Shown: positions 9,564 to 17,003, counted from the stretch's first letter. The stretch is DNA of 42,791 nt from Polyangium sp. 15x6 (GCF_029960785.1 NZ_JASBQE010000102.1:1-42791); one strand, 5' to 3'. Made by a program: numbers and translations. The notes: generated by a model from the sequence alone, not told the origin.

Positions 9564-9631
9564 GGCGAGCCAAGCGTACAACCATGTACGACGCGTGCCA
9601 CCGCTTTCGGGTTGCGTTATAGGGTCCGACC

Positions 9632-12124
9632 ATGAGCACCCCTGCGCAGCCGAGGCGCCCCGAGATCCTCGCCCCCGCCGGCGACGAAGCCGCGCTCCGG
9701 GCCGCGGTGCTGGCCGGCGCGGACGCCGTTTATTTTGGACTCCAAGGTTTCAACGCCCGGGCGCGCGCGAAAAACTTCGACGCCGAAGGGCTCGCGCGGA
9801 CGATGGCGTTCCTGCACGAGCACGGCGTGCGCGGGTACGTCACGCTGAACACGCTGGTCTTCGACGAGGAGCTCGAGAACGTCGAGAACGCCGTGCGCGC
9901 CTGCGCGGAGGCGGGCGTGGACGCGGTGATCGTGCAGGATCTCGGGGTCGCGCGGCTCGTCGGGGCGATCGCGCCGGCGCTCCCGATCCACGCCTCGACG
10001 CAGATGACGTGCACCGACGCGGGGGCCGTGGAGCTCGCGCGAGAGCTCGGCGCGAGCCGCGTCATCCTGGCGCGCGAGCTGTCGGTCGACGACATCGCGG
10101 CGATCCGGCGCGCGACGGACGTGGAGATCGAGGTCTTCGTGCACGGCGCGCTCTGCATCGCGTATTCGGGGCAGTGCCTGACGAGCGAGGCCATCGGAGG
10201 TCGCAGCGCGAACCGCGGGGCGTGCGCGCAAGCATGCCGGCTGCCGTACGAGCTCGTCGTCGACGGGGAAAAGCGGGAGCTCGGGGATCACGCGTATCTC
10301 CTGTCGCCCGAGGATCTGGAGGCGAGCGCGCTCGTGCCGAAGCTCGCCGAGCTCGGCGTCTCGTCGCTCAAGATCGAGGGGCGGCTGAAGGGCCCCGACT
10401 ACGTGGCCGCGACGACGCGGCTCTACCGCGCGGCGCTCGAGGCGAGCAGCGCGGGCCCGAGCGAGGCGCTCGGTTCGATCCGAAAAACCGCGCTGCAAAC
10501 GTATTCGCGAGGTTCGGGCCCAGGCTTTCTCGCCGGCGTCGATCATCAGCGGCTCGTGGACGGGCGCGCTTGTGATCATCGAGGTTTGCCGGTGGGCGAG
10601 CTCCTCGGCACCACGCGCGCGCGAGGAAAAACGGTCCTGCGGCTCCGGCTCACGGAGGCGCTCTCGCGCGGCGACGGCGTGCTCGTGGAAGGAGGTTACG
10701 CGGGCACGGGCGAGATAGGCGGGCGCGTCTGGACGATCGCGAAGAACGGCGCGGACACGCCGCGCGCCGAGGCGGGCGAGGAGGTGTCCGTCTGGCTCGG
10801 GCCTGATTGTCGGGTCGACGTGGCGAAGCCGGGCCGGCGCGTGTGGAAGACGGACGATCCAGCGACGGAAAAGGCGATCCTCGCGGAGATCGAGCGATCG
10901 CCGCGGAAGGTGCCGCTCTCGATCCGCGTGTCGGGCGCGATCGGGGAGATGCCGCGGTTCGAGGCGTGGACGACGTCGGGGCTCCGCTCCGCGGTGACGG
11001 GCGACGCGCCGATCGGCGAGGCGCGGGGCGGCGCGGATGTCGCTGCCGTTCTGAAGGACAAACTCGGGCGGCTCGGCGATACGCCGTTCGAGATCGTGGA
11101 GCTCGAGGCGAATCTGCCCGCGGGCGTGATGATCCCGCCGTCGTCGCTGAACCGCGCGCGTCGCGCGCTCGTCGAGGGCCTCTTGGCGTCGGCCGCGCGG
11201 AAACTGGAGACGACGTCGGTGCATTTCCAGGACCTCGTGCGCGCGGCGAACCCGCCCGATCGGAGCCCGCCGCCGGCCGGTCTTTTCGTGCTCTGCCGGA
11301 CGGAGGCGCAAGCCGCGGCGGCGCTCGACGCAGGCGCGGACGGGGTCTACCTCGATTTCCTGGAGCTCGTGGGCACGGGCGCGGCCTTGCGCGCGCTGCG
11401 CGCGTCGCGGCCGAGCGTGACGATCGGCGTCGCGCCGCCGCGCATTCGCAAGCCGGGCGAGGAGAAGATCGACCGGTACCTGCTCTCGCTCGCGCCCGAT
11501 CTCTTGCTCGTGCGGGGGCTCGGCGCGCTGCGGGAGGACGCGGCGCTGTCGATCCCGCGGATCGGCGACTTTTCGCTGAACGTGACGAACCGATTGACGG
11601 CGGCGGAGGTGCTCTCGCACGGGCTCTCGGCGTTCACACCCTCGTTCGACCTCGACGCGGCGCAGCTCGAGCGCCTGCTCGATTCGCCGTTCGGTCCGTT
11701 CGCCGAGGTGGTCCTGCACCACCCGATGCCGCTCTTCCACATGGAGCATTGCGTTATCGCGGCGCTGCTCTCCACGGGGAAGGATTTTCGGGATTGCGGC
11801 AGGCCCTGCGAAAAACACAAGGTGTCTTTGCGGGATCGCGCCGGGATGGAGCACCCGGTGGAGGCGGACGTGGGCTGCCGGAACACGGTGTTCCACGCGG
11901 CGGCGCAGAGCGCGGCGAGCCTCGCGCCTGCGGCGACGCGAGGCGGCGTGCGGCGGTTCCGGATCGAGCTCGTGCGCGAGACGGCGGAGGACGTGGCGAA
12001 GATCGTCAGCACGTACCGGCGGCTGCTCGAAGGTAAGCTGCACGCGCCGGAGGTCTTCCGGGCACTCAGGACCGAGGGGGGATACGGCGTGGTGAAGGGA
12101 TCACTCCGGGTGCTCCCGGCGTGA
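9632..12124 (+). CDS. U32-family protein (RlhA-like, DUF3656-containing)
   Basis: An 830-residue member of the U32 ('peptidase U32/collagenase-like') family. The N-terminal domain starts PEILAPAGDEAALRAAVLAGADAVYFGL and includes HGALCIAYSGQC and GRSANRGACAQACR (about residues 170-200). A C-terminal U32-like repeat contains DCGRPCEKHK and GCRNTVFHA (about 720-752). The four to six conserved Cys fit the Fe-S or metal cluster of U32 proteins such as RlhA, TrhP and UbiU/V. E. coli RlhA, which makes 5-hydroxycytidine in 23S rRNA, also has a DUF3656 domain but is about 650 residues. So an RNA-hydroxylation role is likelier than proteolysis, though unproved. A TATAGG-type -10 is seen at 9618-9623. 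The short gene at 12147 follows. Confidence 0.85.
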   Translation: MSTPAQPRRPEILAPAGDEAALRAAVLAGADAVYFGLQGFNARARAKNFDAEGLARTMAFLHEHGVRGYVTLNTLVFDEELENVENAVRACAEAGVDAVIVQDLGVARLVGAIAPALPIHASTQMTCTDAGAVELARELGASRVILARELSVDDIAAIRRATDVEIEVFVHGALCIAYSGQCLTSEAIGGRSANRGACAQACRLPYELVVDGEKRELGDHAYLLSPEDLEASALVPKLAELGVSSLKIEGRLKGPDYVAATTRLYRAALEASSAGPSEALGSIRKTALQTYSRGSGPGFLAGVDHQRLVDGRACDHRGLPVGELLGTTRARGKTVLRLRLTEALSRGDGVLVEGGYAGTGEIGGRVWTIAKNGADTPRAEAGEEVSVWLGPDCRVDVAKPGRRVWKTDDPATEKAILAEIERSPRKVPLSIRVSGAIGEMPRFEAWTTSGLRSAVTGDAPIGEARGGADVAAVLKDKLGRLGDTPFEIVELEANLPAGVMIPPSSLNRARRALVEGLLASAARKLETTSVHFQDLVRAANPPDRSPPPAGLFVLCRTEAQAAAALDAGADGVYLDFLELVGTGAALRALRASRPSVTIGVAPPRIRKPGEEKIDRYLLSLAPDLLLVRGLGALREDAALSIPRIGDFSLNVTNRLTAAEVLSHGLSAFTPSFDLDAAQLERLLDSPFGPFAEVVLHHPMPLFHMEHCVIAALLSTGKDFRDCGRPCEKHKVSLRDRAGMEHPVEADVGCRNTVFHAAAQSAASLAPAATRGGVRRFRIELVRETAEDVAKIVSTYRRLLEGKLHAPEVFRALRTEGGYGVVKGSLRVLPA

Positions 12125-12146
12125 GGGAGGCCGAGAACGAGGGGCG

Positions 12147-12569
12147 ATGAAAAAGCGAGAGCCGCTTCACTTCGGAAAGCACACCCTCTATTTCGAAGAA
12201 CCCGGGATCGCCGTGCACATCTACCGGGGACCGATCACCGTGGAGGACATGCGTATCCTCGTCGATCTCCCCGACATGGATGAGCACGGGGGCAAATTTC
12301 AGCTCGCGCTCTTTCACATGCAGGAGTTCGGCGGGCTCGACGCCACCGCGCGCAAGATGGGCGCCGAGCGGCCGAGGCCGGCGGGCACGTATTACTCGGC
12401 CTACGTGGGCGCGACCTTCAAGATGCGCGTGGTCGTCTCGCTGTTCATGCGCGCGGCGAATTTCTTGCAGGGTCAAAAGAACGTCTCGGGCTTCTTCGAT
12501 GACCACGATTCGGCCAAAGCGTGGCTGATCGAGTGCCGAGAAAAGCACCTCGCCGTGGACAAAAAGTAG
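12147..12569 (+). CDS. SpoIIAA-like/STAS-type protein of unknown function
   Basis: A 140-residue protein: a strand pair (LYFEEPGIAVHIYRGPITVEDMRIL), a short helix, a strand with FQLALFHMQEFGGLDATARK and, near the C-terminus, FDDHDSAKAWLIECR. The order and the final 'D-x-x-x-AWL' helix match SpoIIAA-like (DUF3478/DUF7793-type) proteins, which have the STAS fold but lack the anti-anti-sigma phosphoserine. Here the position normally occupied by DSSG reads GGLDAT. A Shine-Dalgarno-like GAGGGGCG precedes the ATG. It sits 22 bp after the U32 gene and before a hairpin terminator at 12570. Function unknown. Confidence 0.6.
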   Translation: MKKREPLHFGKHTLYFEEPGIAVHIYRGPITVEDMRILVDLPDMDEHGGKFQLALFHMQEFGGLDATARKMGAERPRPAGTYYSAYVGATFKMRVVVSLFMRAANFLQGQKNVSGFFDDHDSAKAWLIECREKHLAVDKK

Positions 12570-12601
12570 ACCGGAGGCGCACGTCTCCGTGCACCTCCGG
12601 T
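12570..12601 (+). terminator. Strong hairpin terminator
   Basis: Directly after the stop codon at 12569, a 14-bp stem (arms 12570-12583 and 12588-12601, one C/A mismatch) encloses a 4-nt TCTC loop. There is no U-tract. It can act on both strands and separates the plus-strand pair from the minus-strand XRE gene. Confidence 0.65.
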
Positions 12602-12624
12602 CGAAAGCCCAAGGAAGTGGTGCG

Positions 12625-12664
12625 GCCCTGGAACACCCCGGGAGCGGGAGGGACGTCCCAGGGC
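12625..12664 (-). terminator. Stem-loop after XRE gene 1
   Basis: Arms GCCCTGG (12625-12631) and CCAGGGC (12658-12664) pair perfectly around a GC-rich loop that can itself fold. It lies 12 bp beyond the stop of the XRE gene at 12676 and may end its transcript. No U-tract. Confidence 0.4.
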
Positions 12665-12675
12665 GCAGGTATCGA

Positions 12676-13011
12676 TTACTTACGCGCGGCGACCTGCGCC
12701 TGGATCTGGCGGCGCAGCTTCCGCACCTCGGTCTGCGGGAGGTAGCGGAGCAATTCGGCGGTCTTGGCGCGCTCGTCCTCCTCGGCGAACGTGAGGAGGT
12801 ACATCGGAGGCACGCCGAAGCCCTCCGCGAGGCGCGCGATCGTCTGGATCGTGATCGCGGCGAGGCCGTGCTCGACGCTGGAGAGATGGCCCTTCGAGAG
12901 CGCGCTCGCGTCGGCGAGGGCGCCGAGGGACATGTTGCGCTCCTTGCGAAGCGCGCGAATACGGGTACCGACCTGGAGGGCAAACGGCTCGGGGGTGGAA
13001 CGTCGCGGCAT
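12676..13011 (-). CDS. XRE-family HTH regulator, copy 1
   Basis: A 111-residue DNA-binding protein. A lambda-repressor-type helix-turn-helix spans residues about 13-70: RIRALRKERNMSLGALADAS, ALSKGHLSSVEHGLAAITIQTIARLAEGFGV. After it comes PPMYLLTFAEEDERAKTAELL and a basic C-terminal helix (EVRKLRRQIQAQVAARK). The start at 13011 (MPRRSTPE) is chosen over a longer frame because it coincides exactly with the start of the paralogue at 13707 and the upstream codons are not conserved. There is no Shine-Dalgarno; instead a small GNRA hairpin lies 20 nt upstream. Two GGAC-N7-GTCC dyads upstream suggest autoregulation or regulation by the paralogue. No partner toxin or enzyme is adjacent. Confidence 0.85.
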   Translation of the reverse strand: MPRRSTPEPFALQVGTRIRALRKERNMSLGALADASALSKGHLSSVEHGLAAITIQTIARLAEGFGVPPMYLLTFAEEDERAKTAELLRYLPQTEVRKLRRQIQAQVAARK

Positions 13012-13030
13012 TTCGATATGGTTCTCGGTT

Positions 13031-13044
13031 CGCCCTCGCGGGCG
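13031..13044 (-). promoter_or_regulatory. GNRA-tetraloop hairpin in leader of XRE gene 1
   Basis: On the mRNA strand CGCCC-GCGA-GGGCG forms a perfect 5-bp stem with a GCGA loop, ending 20 nt before the start codon at 13011. The paralogue has the same hairpin at the same distance, with one C-to-U change that keeps a G-U pair. A translational control element is inferred. Confidence 0.45.
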
Positions 13045-13204
13045 ATCCGACCGGCCTCCTTCGCGCCGGGGAAAAACGGTTTCGTCTATCGTTTTCGGAA
13101 GCTCTCGTCGCCCCGCGTCGCGCTCTGTCGCGACCACCGCGGCGACCACGAAAACGAATATGCACCCATTCAGACGAACCTGCACGAAAAACCGAAAGTG
13201 GAGC

Positions 13205-13219
13205 GGACCGTCAATGTCC
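13205..13219. promoter_or_regulatory. GGAC-N7-GTCC dyad, site A of copy 1
   Basis: GGAC (13205-13208) and GTCC (13216-13219) with a 7-bp spacer, followed by TACC. It occupies the position equivalent to the near-perfect palindrome of copy 2. The left arm is shorter than in copy 2. Probable repressor or activator binding site. Confidence 0.5.
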
Positions 13220-13268
13220 TACCCAGCATGGCCCCTGCATCGGGGCCAGGGAAAACGACGGGCGCAAT

Positions 13269-13283
13269 GGACATTGTCTGTCC
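13269..13283. promoter_or_regulatory. GGAC-N7-GTCC dyad, site B of copy 1
   Basis: GGAC (13269-13272) and GTCC (13280-13283), 7-bp spacer, followed by TAGC as in copy 2. It lies exactly 64 bp from site A, the same spacing as in copy 2. Confidence 0.5.
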
Positions 13284-13311
13284 TAGCTTCTTTCGTGACG
13301 GACAAAAAAGC

Positions 13312-13358
13312 GAGAGCGCCGATCGGACCCGCCGATCAGCGCTCTCCAGGTAGTTTTT
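13312..13358 (-). terminator. Hairpin between the two XRE copies
   Basis: An inverted repeat, arms about 13312-13327 (GAGAGCGCCGATCGG) and 13332-13347 (CCGATCAGCGCTCTC), lies about 25 bp past the stop of the XRE gene at 13372. A run of five T follows on the plus strand (13354-13358). It probably ends the minus-strand transcript and insulates copy 1. Confidence 0.45.
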
Positions 13359-13371
13359 CTGTGGGATGCGA

Positions 13372-13707
13372 TTACTTGCGAGCGGCGACCTGCGCCTGGA
13401 TCTGGCGGCGCAGCTTCCTCACCTCGCTCTGGGGCAGGTAGCGGAGGAGCTCGGCCGCGTGGGCGCGCTCGTCCTCCGCCGCGAACGTGAGGAGGTACAT
13501 CGGAGGCACGCCGAAGCCCTGCGCGAGCCGGGCGATCGTGCCGATCGTGATCGCGGCGAGGCCATGCTCGACGCTCGAGAGGTGGCCCTTCGAGAGTTCG
13601 CTCGCGTCGGCGAGCGCCGCGAGCGACATGTTCATCTCGTAACGGAGCTCGCGGATACGGGCGCCAACCTGGAGTGCAAACGCATCGGGAGTGGAACGTC
13701 GGGGCAT
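13372..13707 (-). CDS. XRE-family HTH regulator, copy 2
   Basis: A 111-residue paralogue of the protein encoded at 12676-13011, with identical length and mostly identical sequence. The helix-turn-helix (RIRELRYEMNMSLAALADAS, ELSKGHLSSVEHGLAAITIGTIARLAQGFGV) and the C-terminal basic helix are almost unchanged. Substitutions cluster in helix 1 (LRKERN to LRYEMN), at ASALS/ASELS and in the linker (EEDERAKTA to AEDERAHAA). The recognition-helix segment KGHLSSVEHG is identical in both, so the two proteins should bind the same DNA sequence and could form heterodimers. Its control region carries a stronger palindrome than copy 1. Start chosen as for the paralogue. Confidence 0.85.
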   Translation of the reverse strand: MPRRSTPDAFALQVGARIRELRYEMNMSLAALADASELSKGHLSSVEHGLAAITIGTIARLAQGFGVPPMYLLTFAAEDERAHAAELLRYLPQSEVRKLRRQIQAQVAARK

Positions 13708-13726
13708 GTGGATGTGGTTCTCGGTT

Positions 13727-13740
13727 CGCCCTCGCGGACG
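13727..13740 (-). promoter_or_regulatory. GNRA-tetraloop hairpin in leader of XRE gene 2
   Basis: CGUCC-GCGA-GGGCG on the mRNA strand, one G-U pair, 20 nt before the start codon at 13707. It matches the hairpin of copy 1 in position, stem length and loop. Confidence 0.45.
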
Positions 13741-13899
13741 CGCCGACCGGCCTCCTTCTCGCCGGAATTCCAAGGGTCTTTATCGCTGGTGAAGCTCTCG
13801 ATCGTCCGGCCTCTCCGCGCTCACCGCGCTCTCCGCTCGGTACGACCAGGAGCGAATATGCACCGCATTGGACGAACCCGCACCGAAAAACGTGATCCG

Positions 13900-13922
13900 G
13901 GTAGGACAACAATTGTCCTACC
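13900..13922. promoter_or_regulatory. Perfect 10-bp inverted repeat, site A of copy 2
   Basis: Arms GGTAGGACAA (13900-13909) and TTGTCCTACC (13913-13922) are perfect complements around a 3-bp centre. The core is GGAC-N7-GTCC (13904-13918). It is the best palindrome in the region and a likely binding site for the XRE dimers. It is centred about 200 bp before the start codon at 13707. Confidence 0.65.
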
Positions 13923-13967
13923 AAGCACGGACGCGGCAGTGAGAGGAGGGAAAACGCGGCGGCGATA

Positions 13968-13982
13968 GGACGGGTTTTGTCC
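13968..13982. promoter_or_regulatory. GGAC-N7-GTCC dyad, site B of copy 2
   Basis: TAGGAC and GTCCTA arms (13966-13984) with a 7-bp spacer, 64 bp from site A. Same core and spacing as site B of copy 1. Confidence 0.55.
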
Positions 13983-13992
13983 TAGCTCGCGT

Positions 13993-14084
13993 TCATTTGC
14001 GGCGACGACGGACGATTGCGCCGAGCGCGAGGAAGCCCCACCCGGGGGAAGTTCGAGGTTGACAGCACGGCTGCTGCAGCCGCC
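13993..14084 (-). other. MYXO-CTERM-like tail sequence without an intact gene
   Basis: Downstream of the gene ending at 14112, the minus strand encodes GGCSS (14084-14070) and then, in another frame, PGWGFLALGAIVRRRRK and a stop (about 14049-13993). A Cys motif, a hydrophobic stretch and an Arg cluster at the end are the three parts of MYXO-CTERM sorting tags. They are separated from the upstream gene by its TGA and one frameshift, so this looks like a decayed tail. Otherwise the 119 bp between 13993 and 14111 hold no gene. Confidence 0.35.
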
Positions 14085-14111
14085 GACCTCGTTCACGCTG
14101 GGATGGAAGTT

Positions 14112-14744
14112 TCAATGGAGGACGATCGTGGGGCGCTCTTCGCCGGGCAGCCAGAGCTCGGAGATCGTCACGAACGTGTCCTCCCGCATGTACCAGCACT
14201 TCCAGCCGCAGGAGGCCCAGCTCACGAGGCTGATCACGCGCCGGTCGTCTTTGCGCACGGGGAAAACGATGTGCAGACCGTCGAACATCCGTTCGCTCTC
14301 CTTGCCGGTCTCGGGGTCCTTGTCCTTGCCCTTGACCTTGAAGTCGACGATCGAGACGTCCTTCTCGGAGCCGCCGACGACCCGGACCCCCTTGAATAGG
14401 GCGAGCGGATCCCGACAGGAGACACGGAGCCATTCGCGGACCGCGGACGCCGTGCAATGGTCGTGGGGCCGGAGGAGCTCGAGCGGCGTCGCCTTCCCCC
14501 ATTCCTCGGCCGTGGGTTTGTCGGATGGGGTCTCGGGCGGAGACCATTCCCCGAGCGAAGGCGCGCTCGGCTCCGCAGGCGCAGCGGCGGACGCGGAGGC
14601 GGGCGCGGGCGCAGCAGCGGACGCGGGCGCGGGCGCGGCCGGGGGCGCGGGGGCCTCCTCGGCCACGGCGAGCGAGAAGAACGCGAAGAGGAGCAGGAAC
14701 GGCGGCGCAAAGGCCACGGCGCGGCGCAGGTTCGAGGTGTTCAT
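14112..14744 (-). CDS. Periplasmic protein coupled to the di-haem peroxidase
   Basis: A 210-residue exported protein. A signal peptide (MNTSNLRRAVAFAPPFLLLFAFFSLAVA) is followed by an Ala/Pro/Ser-rich linker (residues about 29-68) and a domain of about 140 residues. That domain has four Cys (HDHCTASAVREWLRVSCRD and SWASCGWKCWY), probably two disulphides. I do not recognise the domain. The start ATG overlaps the stop of the upstream peroxidase gene by four bases (ATGA), so translation is coupled and the two probably act together in the periplasm. The protein ends at IVLH; a MYXO-CTERM-like sequence follows out of frame. Much longer open frames across this stretch are spurious. Confidence 0.75.
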   Translation of the reverse strand: MNTSNLRRAVAFAPPFLLLFAFFSLAVAEEAPAPPAAPAPASAAAPAPASASAAAPAEPSAPSLGEWSPPETPSDKPTAEEWGKATPLELLRPHDHCTASAVREWLRVSCRDPLALFKGVRVVGGSEKDVSIVDFKVKGKDKDPETGKESERMFDGLHIVFPVRKDDRRVISLVSWASCGWKCWYMREDTFVTISELWLPGEERPTIVLH

Positions 14745-16921
14745 AACGTCTTCAGGAAGGCGACGAGCGCCGCCCGATCCTCCTTGGAAAGATGATCCGT
14801 ATGGCCCATGCGCTTGCCATTCCGCTCGACGAGCTCCTCGAGCGTGGCCGCGCTGCCGTCGTGGTAATAAGGCGCGCTGCCGGCGAGGTAGAGCAGCGAG
14901 GGCGTCTTGAATTTCCAGTCGTCCTCCATCTCCGTGTCGAAGCGCGCCTTGTCGAACGCCCACGGCCCGAGCCCCACGAGAGCGCGGTTCGTGTAGTCGG
15001 TCTTCGGCACATGGCAGGTCGCGCAGCCGACGTTGGGGTCGTTGAAGACCTCCTCGCCGCGCTTCTCCTCGGCCGTCTTCTCGTGATTGTCGCGCGGAGG
15101 CGGGACGAGACCGTGGCGCGCGAAGGCGACGATGGCATCGGCGCGCGGGATCGTCTTGTCCGCGGAATAACTCAATGGCTCGCCGCCGAGCCAGCGGTGA
15201 AGGCCGAAGCCGATGATCACGCGGTGCTTCAGGTTCGGGCTCTCGCCCTTCCAGCCATAAGGTCCGAACGCGGCGGCGCGGCCCGCGAGCATCGGCGTCT
15301 GGCGCGGGACGCCCTTCACGAAGCCCTCGAACGCCTGCTTGTCCTCGAAGGCATGCATCACGTTGGGCTCGTACTTGCCCTTTTCCTCGTAGCTCTCCCG
15401 GATGTCCTCGTGCCACACGTGCCCGTCGTCGCGCCCCTCGGGATGGCAGCCGGCGCAGGCATACGAGCCGCTCATGAGCCAGTCGCGCGCATTGTAATAA
15501 AGCCGGCGGCCGATGGCGGCCTGCTCGGGCAAGGGATCCGGGCCGAGGGAGAAGATCGCGGGGGGCGAGGATTCGTAGGGAGCGCGCTTGTCGAAGGCGT
15601 CGAGCCGGACGATCGCGAGGTCGTGGCTCGATCGGCAGAACACGAAGGCGGTGCCCTCGTCCTCGGAGAGCGCGATTCCGGTGGGCGCGCCGCAGCGGGT
15701 GGCGCCGGGCTTGTCGTCCTCGGGATTGCCTCCGCCGAGGTCGTACTTGCGGAGGGCGCCGAGCGAGGGGTCGACCGAGAGCGCGTCGAGCTCGACGAGC
15801 ATGTCGGTGCCTTCGCTCGCCACGAGCAAGGTGCGGGTCTTCTTGCGATACACGACGGCGCGAGGCTGGACGAAAACCTCGCCGATCTGCGAAGGCGCCG
15901 GGCCCGTGAGGTGCGGGTCGGCTTCCTCGAACCCGAACTCGCCGAGGAGCTTCTGGAACGGCTTCGATTGCATGACGAACCAGCGAGGCGCGCGCACGGC
16001 GAGCGGGCTCTCGTCGGCAATCGAGAGGATGTCGACGGTGTTTTGCCCATTCCACGCGCTCTCGCCCATGGCCCCGAGCGCCTGGCGCGGGACGAAGAGG
16101 CGCGCGCCGTCAGGCGAGAGGACGGCCGAATACGCGAGTGTCGCGGCCTCGCGCCGCGCCGGATCGGGCGGGGTGCGCAAGGGGGCCGCCGGAAAGGGGA
16201 CGTCCTTGACGCGGGCCTGTCCCTCGACGGCGTCGATGCGCGAGAGCGTGGCGCGGGCGAGGTGCGTGACGTACGCGGTTTTCCCGTCCGGCAGGGCGAC
16301 GACGGCGCGCGGCTCGCGCGGGACGTCGAGGGTCCAGCGTTTCGTGAGGGTCTGGAGGTCGACGGCCGAGACCGCGTGGGTCCACGGGGACGTGACGAGC
16401 GCGGTGGATGCGTCGGGGGTGATCGCGAGGCCCCAGGCGTCGGCCGGGAGCTCGACGCGGCCCATCTCGACGAGGCCCGCCGCGGGGTCGGGGCGCATGA
16501 CGAGCAAGAGGCCCGGTCCTTCATAGGGCGACGCGAGATCGTCGGTCTTGCGAATGCCACGGACCGTGACGAGGACACGGTCGTCGAGGGCGAGGACGGC
16601 CGCCGGAGGCCCGGGCATCTTGACGGCGACGGGCGGGTTCTGGGCGTCGGCGGGGAGCGCGATGCGCCGGACGACCTGCTGGTCCTCGTCGGCGAGCCAG
16701 AGCGCAGGCTCGGAAGGCGATCGGACGAGCGCGCCGCCTTCGCGCACGAGTGGCGGCTTGCGCGCACGGGTAGGCTGCTGCTGCGCGCCCGGGGCCCCGT
16801 TCGAGGCGGCGGGCTGTGGGGTGGCGTCGGTCGGCGAGGTTTGCTCGCCGGATTTGCAGGCGGCGAGGGCCGCGAGCGAGGTGAGGCCAGCGAGGAAGAA
16901 GGTGGACGCGGTGGTTCGCAT
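14741..16921 (-). CDS. Lipoprotein with beta-propeller and di-haem cytochrome c peroxidase/MauG-like domain
   Basis: A 726-residue exported protein. The start at 16921 gives a signal peptide with lipobox LAALAAC (Cys22). Residues about 60-470 contain repeated blade-like segments (ALVRSPSEPALWLADEDQ, WGLAITPDASTALVTSPW, VALPDGKTAYVTHL, SAVLSPDGARLFVPR, GIALSEDEGTAFVFC) of a YncE/SMP-30-type propeller. The C-terminal part has two haem c sites, CAGCH (about 489) and CATCH (about 634). Their spacing fits bacterial di-haem peroxidase/MauG proteins, which reduce H2O2 or oxidise protein partners. The gene downstream overlaps it by ATGA. Propeller-plus-CCP proteins are known in myxobacteria and other deltaproteobacteria, usually of unknown substrate. 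Confidence 0.8.
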   Translation of the reverse strand: MRTTASTFFLAGLTSLAALAACKSGEQTSPTDATPQPAASNGAPGAQQQPTRARKPPLVREGGALVRSPSEPALWLADEDQQVVRRIALPADAQNPPVAVKMPGPPAAVLALDDRVLVTVRGIRKTDDLASPYEGPGLLLVMRPDPAAGLVEMGRVELPADAWGLAITPDASTALVTSPWTHAVSAVDLQTLTKRWTLDVPREPRAVVALPDGKTAYVTHLARATLSRIDAVEGQARVKDVPFPAAPLRTPPDPARREAATLAYSAVLSPDGARLFVPRQALGAMGESAWNGQNTVDILSIADESPLAVRAPRWFVMQSKPFQKLLGEFGFEEADPHLTGPAPSQIGEVFVQPRAVVYRKKTRTLLVASEGTDMLVELDALSVDPSLGALRKYDLGGGNPEDDKPGATRCGAPTGIALSEDEGTAFVFCRSSHDLAIVRLDAFDKRAPYESSPPAIFSLGPDPLPEQAAIGRRLYYNARDWLMSGSYACAGCHPEGRDDGHVWHEDIRESYEEKGKYEPNVMHAFEDKQAFEGFVKGVPRQTPMLAGRAAAFGPYGWKGESPNLKHRVIIGFGLHRWLGGEPLSYSADKTIPRADAIVAFARHGLVPPPRDNHEKTAEEKRGEEVFNDPNVGCATCHVPKTDYTNRALVGLGPWAFDKARFDTEMEDDWKFKTPSLLYLAGSAPYYHDGSAATLEELVERNGKRMGHTDHLSKEDRAALVAFLKTL

Positions 16922-17003
16922 CGGCGGGACCCGGGCTACGCTCCAGGATACCGCGACATTCCAGCCGAGGGCTACGGCCGGCCGCGCACGGAAAACGGGT
17001 TTG

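Larger units (their letters stand above)
12673..13286. repeat. Tandem duplication, copy 1 (XRE gene plus control region)
   Basis: About 614 bp closely related to 13369-13985, in the same orientation. Similarity covers the whole XRE coding sequence, the leader next to the start codon and a more diverged upstream part holding two dyads. The two copies differ by a 3-nt indel between gene start and dyads (offset 696 in the gene, 699 at the dyads). Confidence 0.8.
13369..13985. repeat. Tandem duplication, copy 2 (XRE gene plus control region)
   Basis: About 617 bp, direct repeat of 12673-13286. The 82 bp between the copies (13287-13368) hold a possible hairpin (GAGAGCGCCGATCGG with CCGATCAGCGCTCTC, an inverted repeat with a few mismatches, 13312-13347) followed by TTTTT, a likely terminator for copy 2's transcript. 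Confidence 0.8.

Noticed and set aside
12676-13707. Toxin-antitoxin pair
   Set aside because: The two genes are paralogous XRE regulators with no toxin-like partner beside them.
14112-16055. 647-codon minus-strand open frame spanning the peroxidase gene's 3' part
   Set aside because: Only the last 211 codons from the ATG at 14744 look coding; the rest is an Arg-rich shadow of the peroxidase in another frame.
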